Below are positions 41,681 through 54,699 of a stretch of 64,000 bases of DNA, piece by piece. The notes beneath the pieces were generated by a model. It had not been told where the DNA came from. It searched no databases and worked only from the letters and a program-made list of their open reading frames with translations. The stretch is from Acidimicrobiaceae bacterium (lineage in GTDB: Bacteria > Actinomycetota > Acidimicrobiia > Acidimicrobiales > RAAP-2). Position 1 is the stretch's first letter. Every line of letters starts with the position of its first letter. The DNA lies in contig PMOI01000017.1 of NCBI GenBank assembly GCA_003162475.1, positions 124,001 through 188,000 of the forward strand, in the 5' to 3' direction. A program made the translations under genes and the position numbers.

Positions 41681-42706
41681 TTAACGCGCCTTTCTCTTCC
41701 GCTTCGCTTTCGAGCGAGGCTGACTTTGCGGTTTTGGTGCCGGTCGGGGCTGACTCTTTGACCGGTTATTCGATTTATTCGATCGTGGCTGATTCGTTGG
41801 CTTGAGAGTTGAAGGTTTGACCTTGGGCTTCTCGACGATTTCACTGACGCCCTCGATCGGCTCGCCAGCGGGGATCTCTCGCTCGGTCTCAGGGACACGA
41901 TTTTTGTTCGGGTTCGACACGCCTGTTCGGAACATGATGTCTTGAGTAATAATTCGTATCCCTGTAGAAATAATCATATACAACACGACGGCGGCAGGGA
42001 TCACCAGATAGAAGTATGCGAAAACAATCGGAAGCACTCGCTGCATCATCAATTGCTGTGACGGCATCGCCTGGCCGCGTTTGCGACTCAAGTTGTTCAT
42101 CTGGGCCATCTGGAAGTACTGCATGCCTACGGCCACCGCGACGAAGATAAAGAAGGGAATCGAGGCGAGGGTCGAGCCGTGTGCGCTTAAGGGAAAGGGT
42201 CGAAGACTGAGGTCCATGCCCCAAACGTTGATGTGGCCCAATGAGTGAATGAGGTTCTCGTACATCTTTGAGGTGTGCGGGATGTAGCGCGGCTGCGACG
42301 TGATGACGCCCGCCTTCGAGGTCACGGTGTGCGCCAAACCCTTGATGACACTGTAAAGAATGAAGAGGAATGGCGCCTGGAGCAACACGGGAAGACAACC
42401 GCCGAGAGGGTTCACTCCCTCTTCTCGGTACAACTTCATCATCTCGTCGTTCAACATCTGACGATTTTCGGGACCTTTGTACTTCTGTTGCAGCTTCTTG
42501 ATCTCGGGCTGCAACCTCTGCATCGAGATCATGGAACGGGTGCTCTTCACCGTGAAGGGTGTCAATAGGCCCATGATGATGACCGTCAGTAGGGCAATGG
42601 CGATGGCGTAGTTCGGAATTACACCGTAAAGAAAGGCCAGCAGCCACGCGACGGCGTGGAAGATTGGCTGGAAAATCCCACCAACGAATTTGGTTAGTGA
42701 GTGCAT
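41681..42706 (-). CDS. yidC: Membrane protein insertase YidC
   Basis: 341 aa with five transmembrane segments. Core pattern YAIAIALLTVIIMGLLTPFTVKST (quoted in part), the cytoplasmic coiled coil MQRLQPEIKKLQQKYKG, EEGVNPLGGCLPVLLQAPFL and FPFF-type later helices; Arg in TM1 loop is conserved. A basic C-terminal tail (about 70 residues, SKSQPRPAPKPQSQPRSKAK) probably contacts the ribosome. Inserts and folds membrane proteins. Its start overlaps the yidD end by 13 nt. Confidence 0.95.
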   Translation of the reverse strand: MHSLTKFVGGIFQPIFHAVAWLLAFLYGVIPNYAIAIALLTVIIMGLLTPFTVKSTRSMISMQRLQPEIKKLQQKYKGPENRQMLNDEMMKLYREEGVNPLGGCLPVLLQAPFLFILYSVIKGLAHTVTSKAGVITSQPRYIPHTSKMYENLIHSLGHINVWGMDLSLRPFPLSAHGSTLASIPFFIFVAVAVGMQYFQMAQMNNLSRKRGQAMPSQQLMMQRVLPIVFAYFYLVIPAAVVLYMIISTGIRIITQDIMFRTGVSNPNKNRVPETEREIPAGEPIEGVSEIVEKPKVKPSTLKPTNQPRSNKSNNRSKSQPRPAPKPQSQPRSKAKRKRKAR

Positions 42707-43002
42707 GACGAGGAACTCCTAGCTTGCTTGGGTTCTGGTACGAGATCGATGCCGTGGGGGCCGAAGGGTCGACAGCGCAGCAGCCGTCGAAGGGCCAGGC
42801 CCGAGCCGCGACTCGCTCCGTGCACACCGATCGCCTCGAGGGCGTAGTTCGAGCACGAGGGGTAGAAGCGACAAGGGGACACGCGTCCGGCGCTGAGGCG
42901 TTGGTAGAAACCAATGAGGCCCAGTAGCACCCTGGCACCGGGGGACCTAGTGAGCGTTCGCTCGGTCAATGGCTTGATGGAGATGGTGGCGGAGTTTTTC
43001 AT
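42694..43002 (-). CDS. yidD: Membrane protein insertion efficiency factor YidD
   Basis: 102 aa as drawn. Signature GLIGFYQRLSAGRVSPCRFYPSCSNYALEAI with its Cys pattern, then RLLRCRPFGPHGIDLVPEP. Small amphipathic membrane-associated protein in the rnpA-yidD-yidC order. The start is uncertain: ATG 43002 overlaps rnpA by 56 nt; a GTG a few codons before GLIGFY, just after the rnpA stop, is a plausible alternative. Confidence 0.88.
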   Translation of the reverse strand: MKNSATISIKPLTERTLTRSPGARVLLGLIGFYQRLSAGRVSPCRFYPSCSNYALEAIGVHGASRGSGLALRRLLRCRPFGPHGIDLVPEPKQARSSSSCTH

Positions 43003-43276
43003 ATGGGAGGTTTCCTGTCTCAAAACCACACCTGATCAGGTACGTACCAGGTTTAGGTTGAGGGTCAAGGTCGTCGATAAGTGCTCGAAGTCGACGGCGG
43101 ATTCGATTGCGAACCACCGCGTTTCCGACCTTTCGACTGATCGCGTACGCCACGTCCACTGAACGACTCTCAGGAAGACCAACCACGAAACTGATTCGTA
43201 GTGGGCCACTCTGACCTCGTCCCGTGGGTGTCGCGAAGAGCGCGAACTGCCGGCGGGTTCGGACCCGACCGGGCAC
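42947..43276 (-). CDS. rnpA: Ribonuclease P protein component
   Basis: 109 aa. RLRTRRQF-type start (RVRTRRQFALFA), ISFVVGLPES, and the RNR motif SRKVGNAVVRNRIRRRLRA. It binds the RNase P RNA to mature tRNA 5' ends. GTG 43276 lies 5 bp after the rpmH stop. Confidence 0.95.
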   Translation of the reverse strand: MPGRVRTRRQFALFATPTGRGQSGPLRISFVVGLPESRSVDVAYAISRKVGNAVVRNRIRRRLRALIDDLDPQPKPGTYLIRCGFETGNLPYEKLRHHLHQAIDRANAH

Positions 43277-43281
43277 CCTAA

Positions 43282-43416
43282 CTAGACCGTCAATTGGTGA
43301 CGGCCCTTGTTACGACGGGCCTTGAGGACAGCACGACCGGCCTTGGTGCGCATACGCGCGCGAAAACCGTGCGTCTTGGCCCTCTTCCTCTGATTTGGCT
43401 GATATGTACGCTTCAC
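43282..43416 (-). CDS. rpmH: 50S ribosomal protein L34
   Basis: 44 aa, read directly from the minus strand: [17 protein letters not shown] at the start, then [13 protein letters not shown] and ending RHQLTV. Full L34 length and motif. GTG 43416 has GAAGAGG 6 nt upstream. First gene of the leftward rpmH-rnpA-yidD-yidC-jag block, divergent from dnaA. Confidence 0.95.
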   Translation of the reverse strand: MKRTYQPNQRKRAKTHGFRARMRTKAGRAVLKARRNKGRHQLTV

Positions 43417-43626
43417 GAAAACCTCTTCTCAAAATATGCTCTGCGCTTCGCGTTACCCCCGGGGGGTCGCTGGCGCGCCACAGCGTGCAATCTTACCCCA
43501 ACGACCGATCGGCCCCGGCGGGCCGAGACAAATAGGTGTAGGGTGGCTCTCCCCGCCGGGAAAGAACCCGTTTTCGCGAGAGAACTGGTTGTGGATAATG
43601 TCCGATGTGAGCTGTGGAGGAAGATT
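43417..43626 (+). promoter_or_regulatory. rpmH-dnaA divergent control region with a DnaA box
   Basis: Holds a perfect DnaA box on the minus strand, TGTGGATAA at 43590-43598, about 29 bp before the dnaA start, suited to autoregulation. A TAGGGT (near 43539) is a possible -10 for dnaA. A hairpin TCGGCCC-cggc-GGGCCGA (43509-43526) and a CCCCCGGGGGG run near 43455 also lie here; their roles are unknown. Confidence 0.6.
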
Positions 43627-44991
43627 GTGCAGAGTGGCGAAGAAATATGGACGGCCCTACGAGACTCCTTGCGTGGTAACGCTTCTGAGGCAGTTTGGGC
43701 AGCCGGTCTCAGCACCCTTCGCCTTGTGGATTACCACGACAATGTTCTCGTCATCGGCGCACCGAATCAGATCCAACTTTTGCGCGTTCAACAACGCTAC
43801 CTACCCTTCATCACCGAACAGGCCCAGCAGTTAGTCGGGAGTCCCGTCCTGGTTTCCCTCACCATCACCGAGGCGTCAAACACGACGAACCTCAAAGAGC
43901 CCGTCGCCGAGTTCGCCGAACCAACGCCACCGGTCGTCACGTTTGCCTCAAGTGTCGACCAACCGGCCCGACTCGATCCCCGAATGACGTTCGACTCCTT
44001 CGTTCCCGGACCGTCGAACCGCCTCGCCTTCGCTGCCGCACAGTCGGTCGCCGAGACACCCGGAAGGGCCTACAACCCCTTGATGATCTACGGAAACTCC
44101 GGGTTGGGTAAGACGCACCTCCTGCACGCCATTGGCAACTACGTCCAGGAGAACTACCGCGGTCGAAAGGTCCTTTACGTTTCGACCGAGACCTTCTTGA
44201 ACGACTTCATTCGCGCTATCCAGACCCGCACCCAACTCTCACTACACGAGCGCTATCGCGAGAACGACGTGCTGCTCATCGACGACATCCAGTTCATGGA
44301 GACACGCGGCGAGACGTTCCACGAAGAGATCTTTCACACGTACAACGCGTTGCACGGTGAAGGGAAGCAGATCGTCTTGACCTCGGATCGATCACCTCGT
44401 GACCTCGCGGGACTACAAGATCGCTTTCGAAGTCGTCTCCTTCAGGGACTCGTCACCGAGATCGACCAACCAGACCTCGAGACGCGCATCGCGATCCTTC
44501 GCTCGAAGTCCGAGCGTGAAGGCATCGCGCTACCCGACGAGGTCGCCGAGTGGATCGCCCAACGCGTCCGTGACAACATCCGCGAGCTCGAGGGGTCGAT
44601 CACCATGCTGCGGGCGTTCGCCAATCTTCGCCAAGAGCCCATTACCCTCGAACTAGCCAAGGCCCACTTGACGAATCTCGGTCAAGAACAGGTCATTTTG
44701 AAGCCCGAGACGATACTTTCCGTGGTTGCCGATTTCTACGGTCTCTCGGTGGAAGACGTCAGGGGATCGAAGCGTCTTCGCCCCTTGGTTCACGCGCGTC
44801 ACGTTGCGATGTATCTCATTCGAGACATGCTCAACAACTACTCCTACCCGATGATCGCGCGAATCTTCGACGGCCGTAACCACACGACGGTCATCAGTGG
44901 CGTCGAGAAGATCAAGGAACAGCTCACGTCCAACCCTGAGATGCTCTCGCAGATTAATCAGTTAAAACGTCGTCTTCAAGGGGAGAGTTAA
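43627..44991 (+). CDS. dnaA: Chromosomal replication initiator DnaA
   Basis: 454 aa from GTG 43627, which has GGAGGA 5-6 nt upstream; the frame opens far upstream but that part is not DnaA-like. Domain I (1-75), short linker domain II, AAA+ domain III with Walker A YGNSGLGKTHLLHA and Walker B VLLIDDIQFM, and domain IV with the DnaA-box-binding signature DGRNHTTVISGVEKI. It binds DnaA boxes and melts the origin in the following gap. Confidence 0.97.
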   Translation: MQSGEEIWTALRDSLRGNASEAVWAAGLSTLRLVDYHDNVLVIGAPNQIQLLRVQQRYLPFITEQAQQLVGSPVLVSLTITEASNTTNLKEPVAEFAEPTPPVVTFASSVDQPARLDPRMTFDSFVPGPSNRLAFAAAQSVAETPGRAYNPLMIYGNSGLGKTHLLHAIGNYVQENYRGRKVLYVSTETFLNDFIRAIQTRTQLSLHERYRENDVLLIDDIQFMETRGETFHEEIFHTYNALHGEGKQIVLTSDRSPRDLAGLQDRFRSRLLQGLVTEIDQPDLETRIAILRSKSEREGIALPDEVAEWIAQRVRDNIRELEGSITMLRAFANLRQEPITLELAKAHLTNLGQEQVILKPETILSVVADFYGLSVEDVRGSKRLRPLVHARHVAMYLIRDMLNNYSYPMIARIFDGRNHTTVISGVEKIKEQLTSNPEMLSQINQLKRRLQGES

Positions 44992-45168
44992 GAACGAAAT
45001 TTGTGCGCAACGTTGGGCTCTGCCTGTTGATTAGGAGTTGACAACAACCTGGTACTCCACAGAACCTGAAGGTTGAAGCCTGAGGGTTGAGAGAGTTACT
45101 CACAGTCTTGTGGGTAGGGTGAGGTCTCGAAAACGACCGTCAACCAGGGACGTTCAAGCTCCTGTCAC

Positions 45169-45177
45169 TTATCCACA
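45169..45177 (+). promoter_or_regulatory. oriC DnaA box TTATCCACA
   Basis: Perfect consensus, 3 bp upstream of the CTA triplets; in the bacterial basal unwinding system this box anchors the DnaA filament that extends into the trios. Confidence 0.85.
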
Positions 45178-45179
45178 CC

Positions 45180-45192
45180 ACTACTACTACTA
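45180..45192 (+). promoter_or_regulatory. DnaA-trio element (four CTA triplets)
   Basis: ACTACTACTACTA gives four consecutive 5'-CTA-3' triplets, the complement of the 3'-GAT-5' DnaA-trio, placed directly between a perfect DnaA box and the AT-rich region, as in Bacillus subtilis oriC. Confidence 0.8.
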
Positions 45193-45249
45193 AGACTTCT
45201 TTACATAGAAATTCACACCGTAACCTCAGTAGCAAAGAAAGGTAGCTCT

Positions 45250-46350
45250 ATGAAGTTCAAATCAGAACGCGACATTCTCGTCGAGGCACTCACCGCCGCA
45301 AGTCGCGTTGCCGCTACTCGTCTCATCGGTGCGTCCTCCGGTGTTCTTCTCTCGCTCACCGGAAACCAACTTGTCGTTACCGGAACAGATCTCGACATCA
45401 CTGCGCGCACCACCGTCGACGTCATTGGCATTGAAGACGGTTCGACGGTCGTACCGGCGCGACTCATCGTTGACGCGGTGCGTTCTCTCGAGGCCGGCGC
45501 GGTGACCGTTTCCAGTGGAGAAGACAACGTCGAGATTTCGCTCGGCCGCGCAAAATTCTCGCTGCGCACTTTTCCTGTCGTCGACTACCCGAAACTTCCA
45601 CCCGTGTCGGGGCCGGTTACCTCGATCGCGGCGCTCGACCTCATCCAGGGTCTCAACCAAGTGGTTCGTGCCGCGGCCAACGATGACGCCAGACCCCTGT
45701 TGACGGGCGTGCTCTTCACCACGGAAAACGGGACCTTGCGACTCTTCGCGACCGACTCCTATCGGTTGGCGGTGCGCGACGTCCCCGGCGTGCAAGGACT
45801 GAGTGATTCACAGGACCTGCTGGTTCCGGCGCGAGCCCTCCAGGAACTCCAGCGCGCCGCGTCCTCACTCTCCGCGGACGCGGAGATTGGCGTTACCCTC
45901 AGCGACGCCGAGATCTGTTTCGTGGTTGGCAGCACCAGCATCGCGTCGCGACTCATCGACGGAAACTACCCTTCGGTGCTTCAGTTGATTCCCGCGAGTT
46001 TTCCCAATCAACTGCGAATCGCGAAGGACACTCTGCTCACGTCGCTGAAGCGCGCGAAGTTACTCGCGAGGGACTCGACGTCGTCGGTGCGTCTCACGAT
46101 GAAGGATCGAAACCTCGAAATCCGTACCCAGAGTCACGACGCGGGTGACGTCGAGGACAATGTCGACGCCGATTACACCGGCGAAGAGATGACCATCGCC
46201 TTCAATCCCGGTTTTCTCATCGACGGCGTCGAAGCGGTGTTCGGTGACGAGGTCGTGCTCGAGATGTCGGACTCGGTGCGAGCTGCAATGGTGCACGGCG
46301 TCGAAGACGTCCGCTTTCGGTACCTGTTAATGCCCGTACGAGTTCAGTAG
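45250..46350 (+). CDS. dnaN: DNA polymerase III beta sliding clamp
   Basis: 366 aa. Starts KFKSERDILVEAL; three clamp domains; LATDSYRLAVRD-like LFATDSYRLAVRD in the middle and the C-terminal LLMPVRVQ. It encircles DNA as processivity factor. ATG 45250 has AAAGG about 8 nt upstream. Directly downstream of oriC. Confidence 0.96.
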   Translation: MKFKSERDILVEALTAASRVAATRLIGASSGVLLSLTGNQLVVTGTDLDITARTTVDVIGIEDGSTVVPARLIVDAVRSLEAGAVTVSSGEDNVEISLGRAKFSLRTFPVVDYPKLPPVSGPVTSIAALDLIQGLNQVVRAAANDDARPLLTGVLFTTENGTLRLFATDSYRLAVRDVPGVQGLSDSQDLLVPARALQELQRAASSLSADAEIGVTLSDAEICFVVGSTSIASRLIDGNYPSVLQLIPASFPNQLRIAKDTLLTSLKRAKLLARDSTSSVRLTMKDRNLEIRTQSHDAGDVEDNVDADYTGEEMTIAFNPGFLIDGVEAVFGDEVVLEMSDSVRAAMVHGVEDVRFRYLLMPVRVQ

Positions 46351-46363
46351 TTGGTTGATCGTC

Positions 46364-47446
46364 GTGGGTCTCCACGAACTCACGCTGCGTAATTTTCGAC
46401 TCTTCAGCGAGTTCTCCTTTGAACCCGACCCAGAGGCCGTCACGGTCTTTCTCTCGCCCAACGGCACCGGGAAGACGTCCGTACTGGAAGCGGTGAACGC
46501 GCTCGCGACGGCGTCCTCGTTTCGTACGAACGCCGCCAGTGACATGATTCGCAATCGTGAATCGACTGCGGAAGTCCACGGCGTCATATTCCAACGAGAA
46601 CGCAGGGTTCAGGTCGATCTGACGCTCACCAGAGGGGTTCGAAACACCACCAAACGCATGCTGGTGAACGGACAACGTCCGCGTTCGCGAGCCGAACTCT
46701 CCGAAGCGCTGCCGCTCACGGTCTTCACCCCCGAGGGCGTCGACGTCGTACGCGGCGGCCCGGAGAATCGGCGTACCTACCTCACTAATCTCTTGACCGA
46801 CGTCGAGCCGTTGACCGCAGAGATCATCGAACGGTTCAATCGTGTGTTGAGTCAGCGAAACGCGTTGTTGCGGGCCCTCGAGGGCAACCGTCCCTCGCTC
46901 ACGCAACAGTCGGAGTTGGAACTATGGACGAGTGACTTCTGTGAGGTAAGCGACGAACTTCTTCTTCGGCGCGAAGCATTGATCGATCAACTCGCGCCAC
47001 TCGTGAAGCACTACTACCAAGACCTCGCGGAGAACACGAACGAGGTGGGCGTGCGTTACGAAAAGTCGTGGCGTGAGAGTCTGCCCGAAGCGCTCAGCGC
47101 GTCGTTCAACGACGATCGCTTTCGGGGCTACACGACGGTGGGACCCCATCGCGACGACGTCGAACTCTCACTCGAGGGCCGGGATGCTCGCCGCCAAGCC
47201 TCGCAAGGTGAGCAGCGTTCGCTGGCGCTGGCGCTTCGCCTTGCGGGTCACGAACTGGTGCGCCAACAGCGTGGAGTCGACCCACTTCTCCTGCTCGACG
47301 ACGTCTTCAGCGAACTCGATCCCGTGCGAAGCAATCGACTCTTGGGCCTACTCCCGGTGGGCCAAACCCTGGTCACGACGGCGTCACCGCTGCCCGGCGC
47401 TCTAACACCCGCGGCCGTCATCGACCTCACTCGGGTGTTGTCGTGA
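46364..47446 (+). CDS. recF: Recombination/repair protein RecF
   Basis: 360 aa from GTG 46364, giving GLHELTLRNFRLF, which aligns in length with other RecF N-termini; TTG 46355 is an alternative. Walker A SPNGTGKTSVLEAVN, FTPEGVDVVRGGPENRR, signature EQRSLALALRLAG and Walker B LLLLDDVFSELD. SMC-like ATPase that loads RecA at gaps. Stop overlaps dciA start (GTGA). Confidence 0.94.
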   Translation: MGLHELTLRNFRLFSEFSFEPDPEAVTVFLSPNGTGKTSVLEAVNALATASSFRTNAASDMIRNRESTAEVHGVIFQRERRVQVDLTLTRGVRNTTKRMLVNGQRPRSRAELSEALPLTVFTPEGVDVVRGGPENRRTYLTNLLTDVEPLTAEIIERFNRVLSQRNALLRALEGNRPSLTQQSELELWTSDFCEVSDELLLRREALIDQLAPLVKHYYQDLAENTNEVGVRYEKSWRESLPEALSASFNDDRFRGYTTVGPHRDDVELSLEGRDARRQASQGEQRSLALALRLAGHELVRQQRGVDPLLLLDDVFSELDPVRSNRLLGLLPVGQTLVTTASPLPGALTPAAVIDLTRVLS

Positions 47447-47742
47447 AAGGGCGAGACGAACAACCAGCCGCACTGAGCGAGCTGTTAGACACGCTCGCGG
47501 GACGCCTTCGACGAGTCGATCTGCGCCTCATCGACGAAGCGCGCGAGCTCTGGCCGACCGTTGTGGATCCGGTGCTCGGCGAGCACTGTCGTGTTGAACT
47601 CATAAAGGACGGAGTGCTCATCGTGAGTGTCCCTTCGGGTGCGTTCGCGCAACAAGTAGTGATGCAGAGCCCATCAATTTTGAGGGGATTTTCGTCGCTG
47701 GGAAAGCGTGCGCCGACGTCACTGAAAACGGTGTTGAAGTAG
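47443..47742 (+). CDS. dciA: DciA-type helicase-loading protein (DUF721), short form
   Basis: 99 aa. Matches the KH-like DUF721/DciA core (LLDTLAGRLRRVDLRLIDEA, WPTVVDPVLGEHCRVELIKDG). DciA helps DnaB at the origin in bacteria that lack DnaC/DnaI. Mycobacterial homologs are longer because of an N-terminal extension; here little more than the core domain remains. GTG 47443 overlaps recF by 4 nt. Confidence 0.82.
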   Translation: MKGRDEQPAALSELLDTLAGRLRRVDLRLIDEARELWPTVVDPVLGEHCRVELIKDGVLIVSVPSGAFAQQVVMQSPSILRGFSSLGKRAPTSLKTVLK

Positions 47743-47872
47743 CGAAAAAAACTCGTCGAAACAGGCGTTTTGAGTCGCCGTTATCGATTAGAAGTCACAC
47801 CGTTTCGGGTAGGATAGAAGAGTCATTTCATTGACGACGCTGGCACCGAAAATGCCCAAATATTTGTATTGA

Positions 47873-49816
<1,944 letters not shown>

Positions 49817-49828
49817 GAACGGGAGATC

Positions 49829-52302
<2,474 letters not shown>

Positions 52303-52306
<4 letters not shown>

Positions 52307-52950
52307 GCCGCTCGTCGCTCCCACGCTCGGCGCAACACGTCGGCAATTTGTTCGACGCCCTGCGCGCCGAGCACCATGAACTTGTTGTCGATGAGTATCG
52401 CCGGGACGCCGGTGACACCAAGTTCTTGAGCGGCGCTCTCGTCGGCGCGAACGTCCATGGAGTACGCGTCGGTCGCCCACAGCGATGACGCGTCGCTGAC
52501 GCCCACCTCGTTCGCGAGTTCGCACAAGCGTTCGTGGTCGCTGATGAGCAGTCCCTCGGAGAAGTAGGCCGCGAAGAGTCGCTCGCTCATCTCGTCGCCG
52601 AGACCTTGCGTGGAGGCGAGCGCGATGAGGCGATGAGCGTCGAAGGTGTTCGTGGGTTTCGCCGTCGCCATCGACCACGTCATCCCGAGCTCGTGGGCCT
52701 GGGCCTCGAGACGCAGGTGGATGGCCTCGGCCTGGTCAACGGGCATTGCGTACTTGTCGGCGACGAGTTGTGCCAGTGACGTTTCGAGATCTTTTGGCGT
52801 GTGTGGATCGAGTTCGAAGGCGTGATGGTTCACCACGACGTTGTCGCGGTGCTCGAAAGTTTCGAGGGCGAGGGCCAGCTGGCGCGAGCCGAGATAACAG
52901 AAGGGACAGACCACGTCACTCCAAATATCGATCGAAAACGTGTTAGTCAC
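52303..52950 (-). CDS. DsbA/FrnE-like thioredoxin-fold oxidoreductase (215 aa)
   Basis: Starts FSIDIWSDVVCPFCYLGSRQ, the DsbA-family FrnE pattern with active-site CPFC and no signal peptide, so cytoplasmic. A helical insertion (about 75-160) with FDAHRLIALA and the cis-Pro loop GVTGVPAILIDNKF follow. FrnE-type proteins act in polyketide pathways or as disulfide isomerases; function here unknown. GTG 52950 is chosen as it is the start directly before the domain; the frame extends to 53085 without signals. Confidence 0.85.
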
Positions 52951-53096
52951 TGCTAAATCGTTCCACACTTTTCTCCGTGAGGCAGAATGGAGGGATGGAA
53001 ACCCGCGAAAAGAGAACCGGAGAGGCGCACGCGCGCGACTCGACGGCTCCGCGACGTTCGCCGGGCACCCAAAGCACCGAGTCATTAGGTCGCTAA

Positions 53097-54695
53097 ATGC
53101 TCATCGTTCGAGATTTAGGGATAGAGATTGGCCCTCGCCGTCTGCTTGAGCCGGTGTCCTTCGTCGTCGGTAACGGGGAGAAGGTCGGACTCGTGGGGCG
53201 AAACGGCGCGGGTAAGTCGACGTTGCTGTCAGTACTGCTCGGGTACCAACCGGAGCACCTTCGTGTCACGGGCAACGTCGCGACCCAGGGAACTCTCGCG
53301 CACTTGCCCCAAGAGCCCGTTCCCGGCGGACTTGGCGTCGAACCCATCGGGCTCTCTCACGTCCTGTCGGCGAGGGGCATCGACAGTCTCGACGCCGACA
53401 TGCAGCACGCGCGACACGCGCTAGCCGCCGACCCCACCGACGAGACCATCTCGCGCTTCACCTCGCTCGAGGAGGAGTTCCGCGAACGAGGCGGCTACGA
53501 GGCCGAGTCCGAGGTCGCGCGACTGGCCGATGGACTCGGACTGAAGGAAGACCTCTTGCTCGAGGACTTGAGCTCGCTCTCGGGTGGTCAACGCCGTCGC
53601 GTCGACCTGATGCGCGTTCTCTACGAGCAGCCCGAGACCATGGTGCTCGACGAACCGACGAACCACCTCGACAAGGCCGCGAAGCGCTGGCTCTTCGACG
53701 AGCTCGAGCAGTTCCGCGGCACCGTGCTCGTGATCAGCCACGACCTGCCCCTGTTGGACCGCTCGATCGACCGCGTGCTGGCGCTGCGTGACGGACAGCT
53801 GCGAGAGTACCGGGGCAACTACACCAAGTTCTTACAACTCGAAGAAGAGCGCCGTCTCTCCGAGGAGAAGGTCGCCGCGCACCAAGACGCGAAGATTGAC
53901 CAGTTCTCCCAATTGGCCGACTCCATGCGTGGCCAAACCGCGAAACGCGCGCGTCTCGCCAAGGTGTTGGATCGTCGAGTCGAGAAACTGAAGGACACTC
54001 GCATCGAGGTGACCAAGAAAGAGAAGAAGGTCACGTTCCGACTACCCGCGCCGCCGCGCAGTGGTGACGTGCCCATGACCGTCGAGCACGTGGCCGTTCG
54101 CTACGGAGCCCTCGAGGTGCTGCGCGACGTGAACTTCATCACGCGACGCGGCGATCGAATCGTCATCGTTGGCAAGAACGGTGCGGGTAAGTCCTCCATG
54201 CTGCGATGCTTGGCCGGTACCCAAGAGACTCAAGAGGGTGTCGTCAAGTTCGGAGCGAACGTGATCGTCGGCTATTTCGCCCAGGAGAATGAGCAGTTGG
54301 ATTTCACGAAGACGGTGTTGGGTAATCTCGACAACTCGACCGTCGAGTCTGATGTGCAGCGTCGTTCGATGCTCGGCGCCTTTGGCCTGAAAGGTTCGGC
54401 CGCGCATCAGATGCCCGCGACGCTGTCGGGCGGTGAGCGAGCGAAGCTGGCCCTCGCGATCCTCGCCTCGTCGAATGCCAATCTCTTACTTCTCGACGAA
54501 CCGACCAACAACCTCGACCCGGCGAGCGTCGACGCCCTGGGCGAGATGATGCGTCAATGGAAGGGCACGATCGTTGCCGTGAGTCACGAACGGGGCTTCG
54601 TCGAGGCGCTCGAGCCCACCCACGCGGTGTTGTTGCCCGAGGAGTACTTCGACATCTGGGATGAGAGGTACATGGACCTCATCGAGCAGCGCTAG
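53097..54695 (+). CDS. ABC-F family ATPase (translation factor or resistance type)
   Basis: 532 aa with two ATPase domains and no membrane segment. Walker A GRNGAGKSTLLS and GKNGAGKSSMLR; signatures LSGGQRRRVDL and LSGGERAKLAL; Walker B regions LDEPTNHLD and LDEPTNNLD. The linker between them (about 240-310) is a charged coiled coil, as in ribosome-acting ABC-F proteins. It may rescue stalled ribosomes or give antibiotic protection; subfamily not certain. ATG 53097 lacks a ribosome site; TTAGGT ends 6 nt upstream. Confidence 0.9.
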   Translation: MLIVRDLGIEIGPRRLLEPVSFVVGNGEKVGLVGRNGAGKSTLLSVLLGYQPEHLRVTGNVATQGTLAHLPQEPVPGGLGVEPIGLSHVLSARGIDSLDADMQHARHALAADPTDETISRFTSLEEEFRERGGYEAESEVARLADGLGLKEDLLLEDLSSLSGGQRRRVDLMRVLYEQPETMVLDEPTNHLDKAAKRWLFDELEQFRGTVLVISHDLPLLDRSIDRVLALRDGQLREYRGNYTKFLQLEEERRLSEEKVAAHQDAKIDQFSQLADSMRGQTAKRARLAKVLDRRVEKLKDTRIEVTKKEKKVTFRLPAPPRSGDVPMTVEHVAVRYGALEVLRDVNFITRRGDRIVIVGKNGAGKSSMLRCLAGTQETQEGVVKFGANVIVGYFAQENEQLDFTKTVLGNLDNSTVESDVQRRSMLGAFGLKGSAAHQMPATLSGGERAKLALAILASSNANLLLLDEPTNNLDPASVDALGEMMRQWKGTIVAVSHERGFVEALEPTHAVLLPEEYFDIWDERYMDLIEQR

Positions 54696-54699
54696 GGCC

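Larger units (their letters stand above)
44992..45249. other. Origin of replication (oriC) in the dnaA-dnaN gap
   Basis: 258 bp without a gene. One perfect DnaA box (45169-45177), weaker box-like sequences (TACTCCACA near 45052, TTACTCACA near 45098), a CTA-repeat DnaA-trio (45181-45192), and an AT-rich run from about 45191 to 45216 suited to unwinding. Direct repeats GGTTGAAG/GGTTGAGA occur near 45070-45095. Strand layout switches here: the rpmH-parB block runs left and dnaA-gyrA right. Confidence 0.8.
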
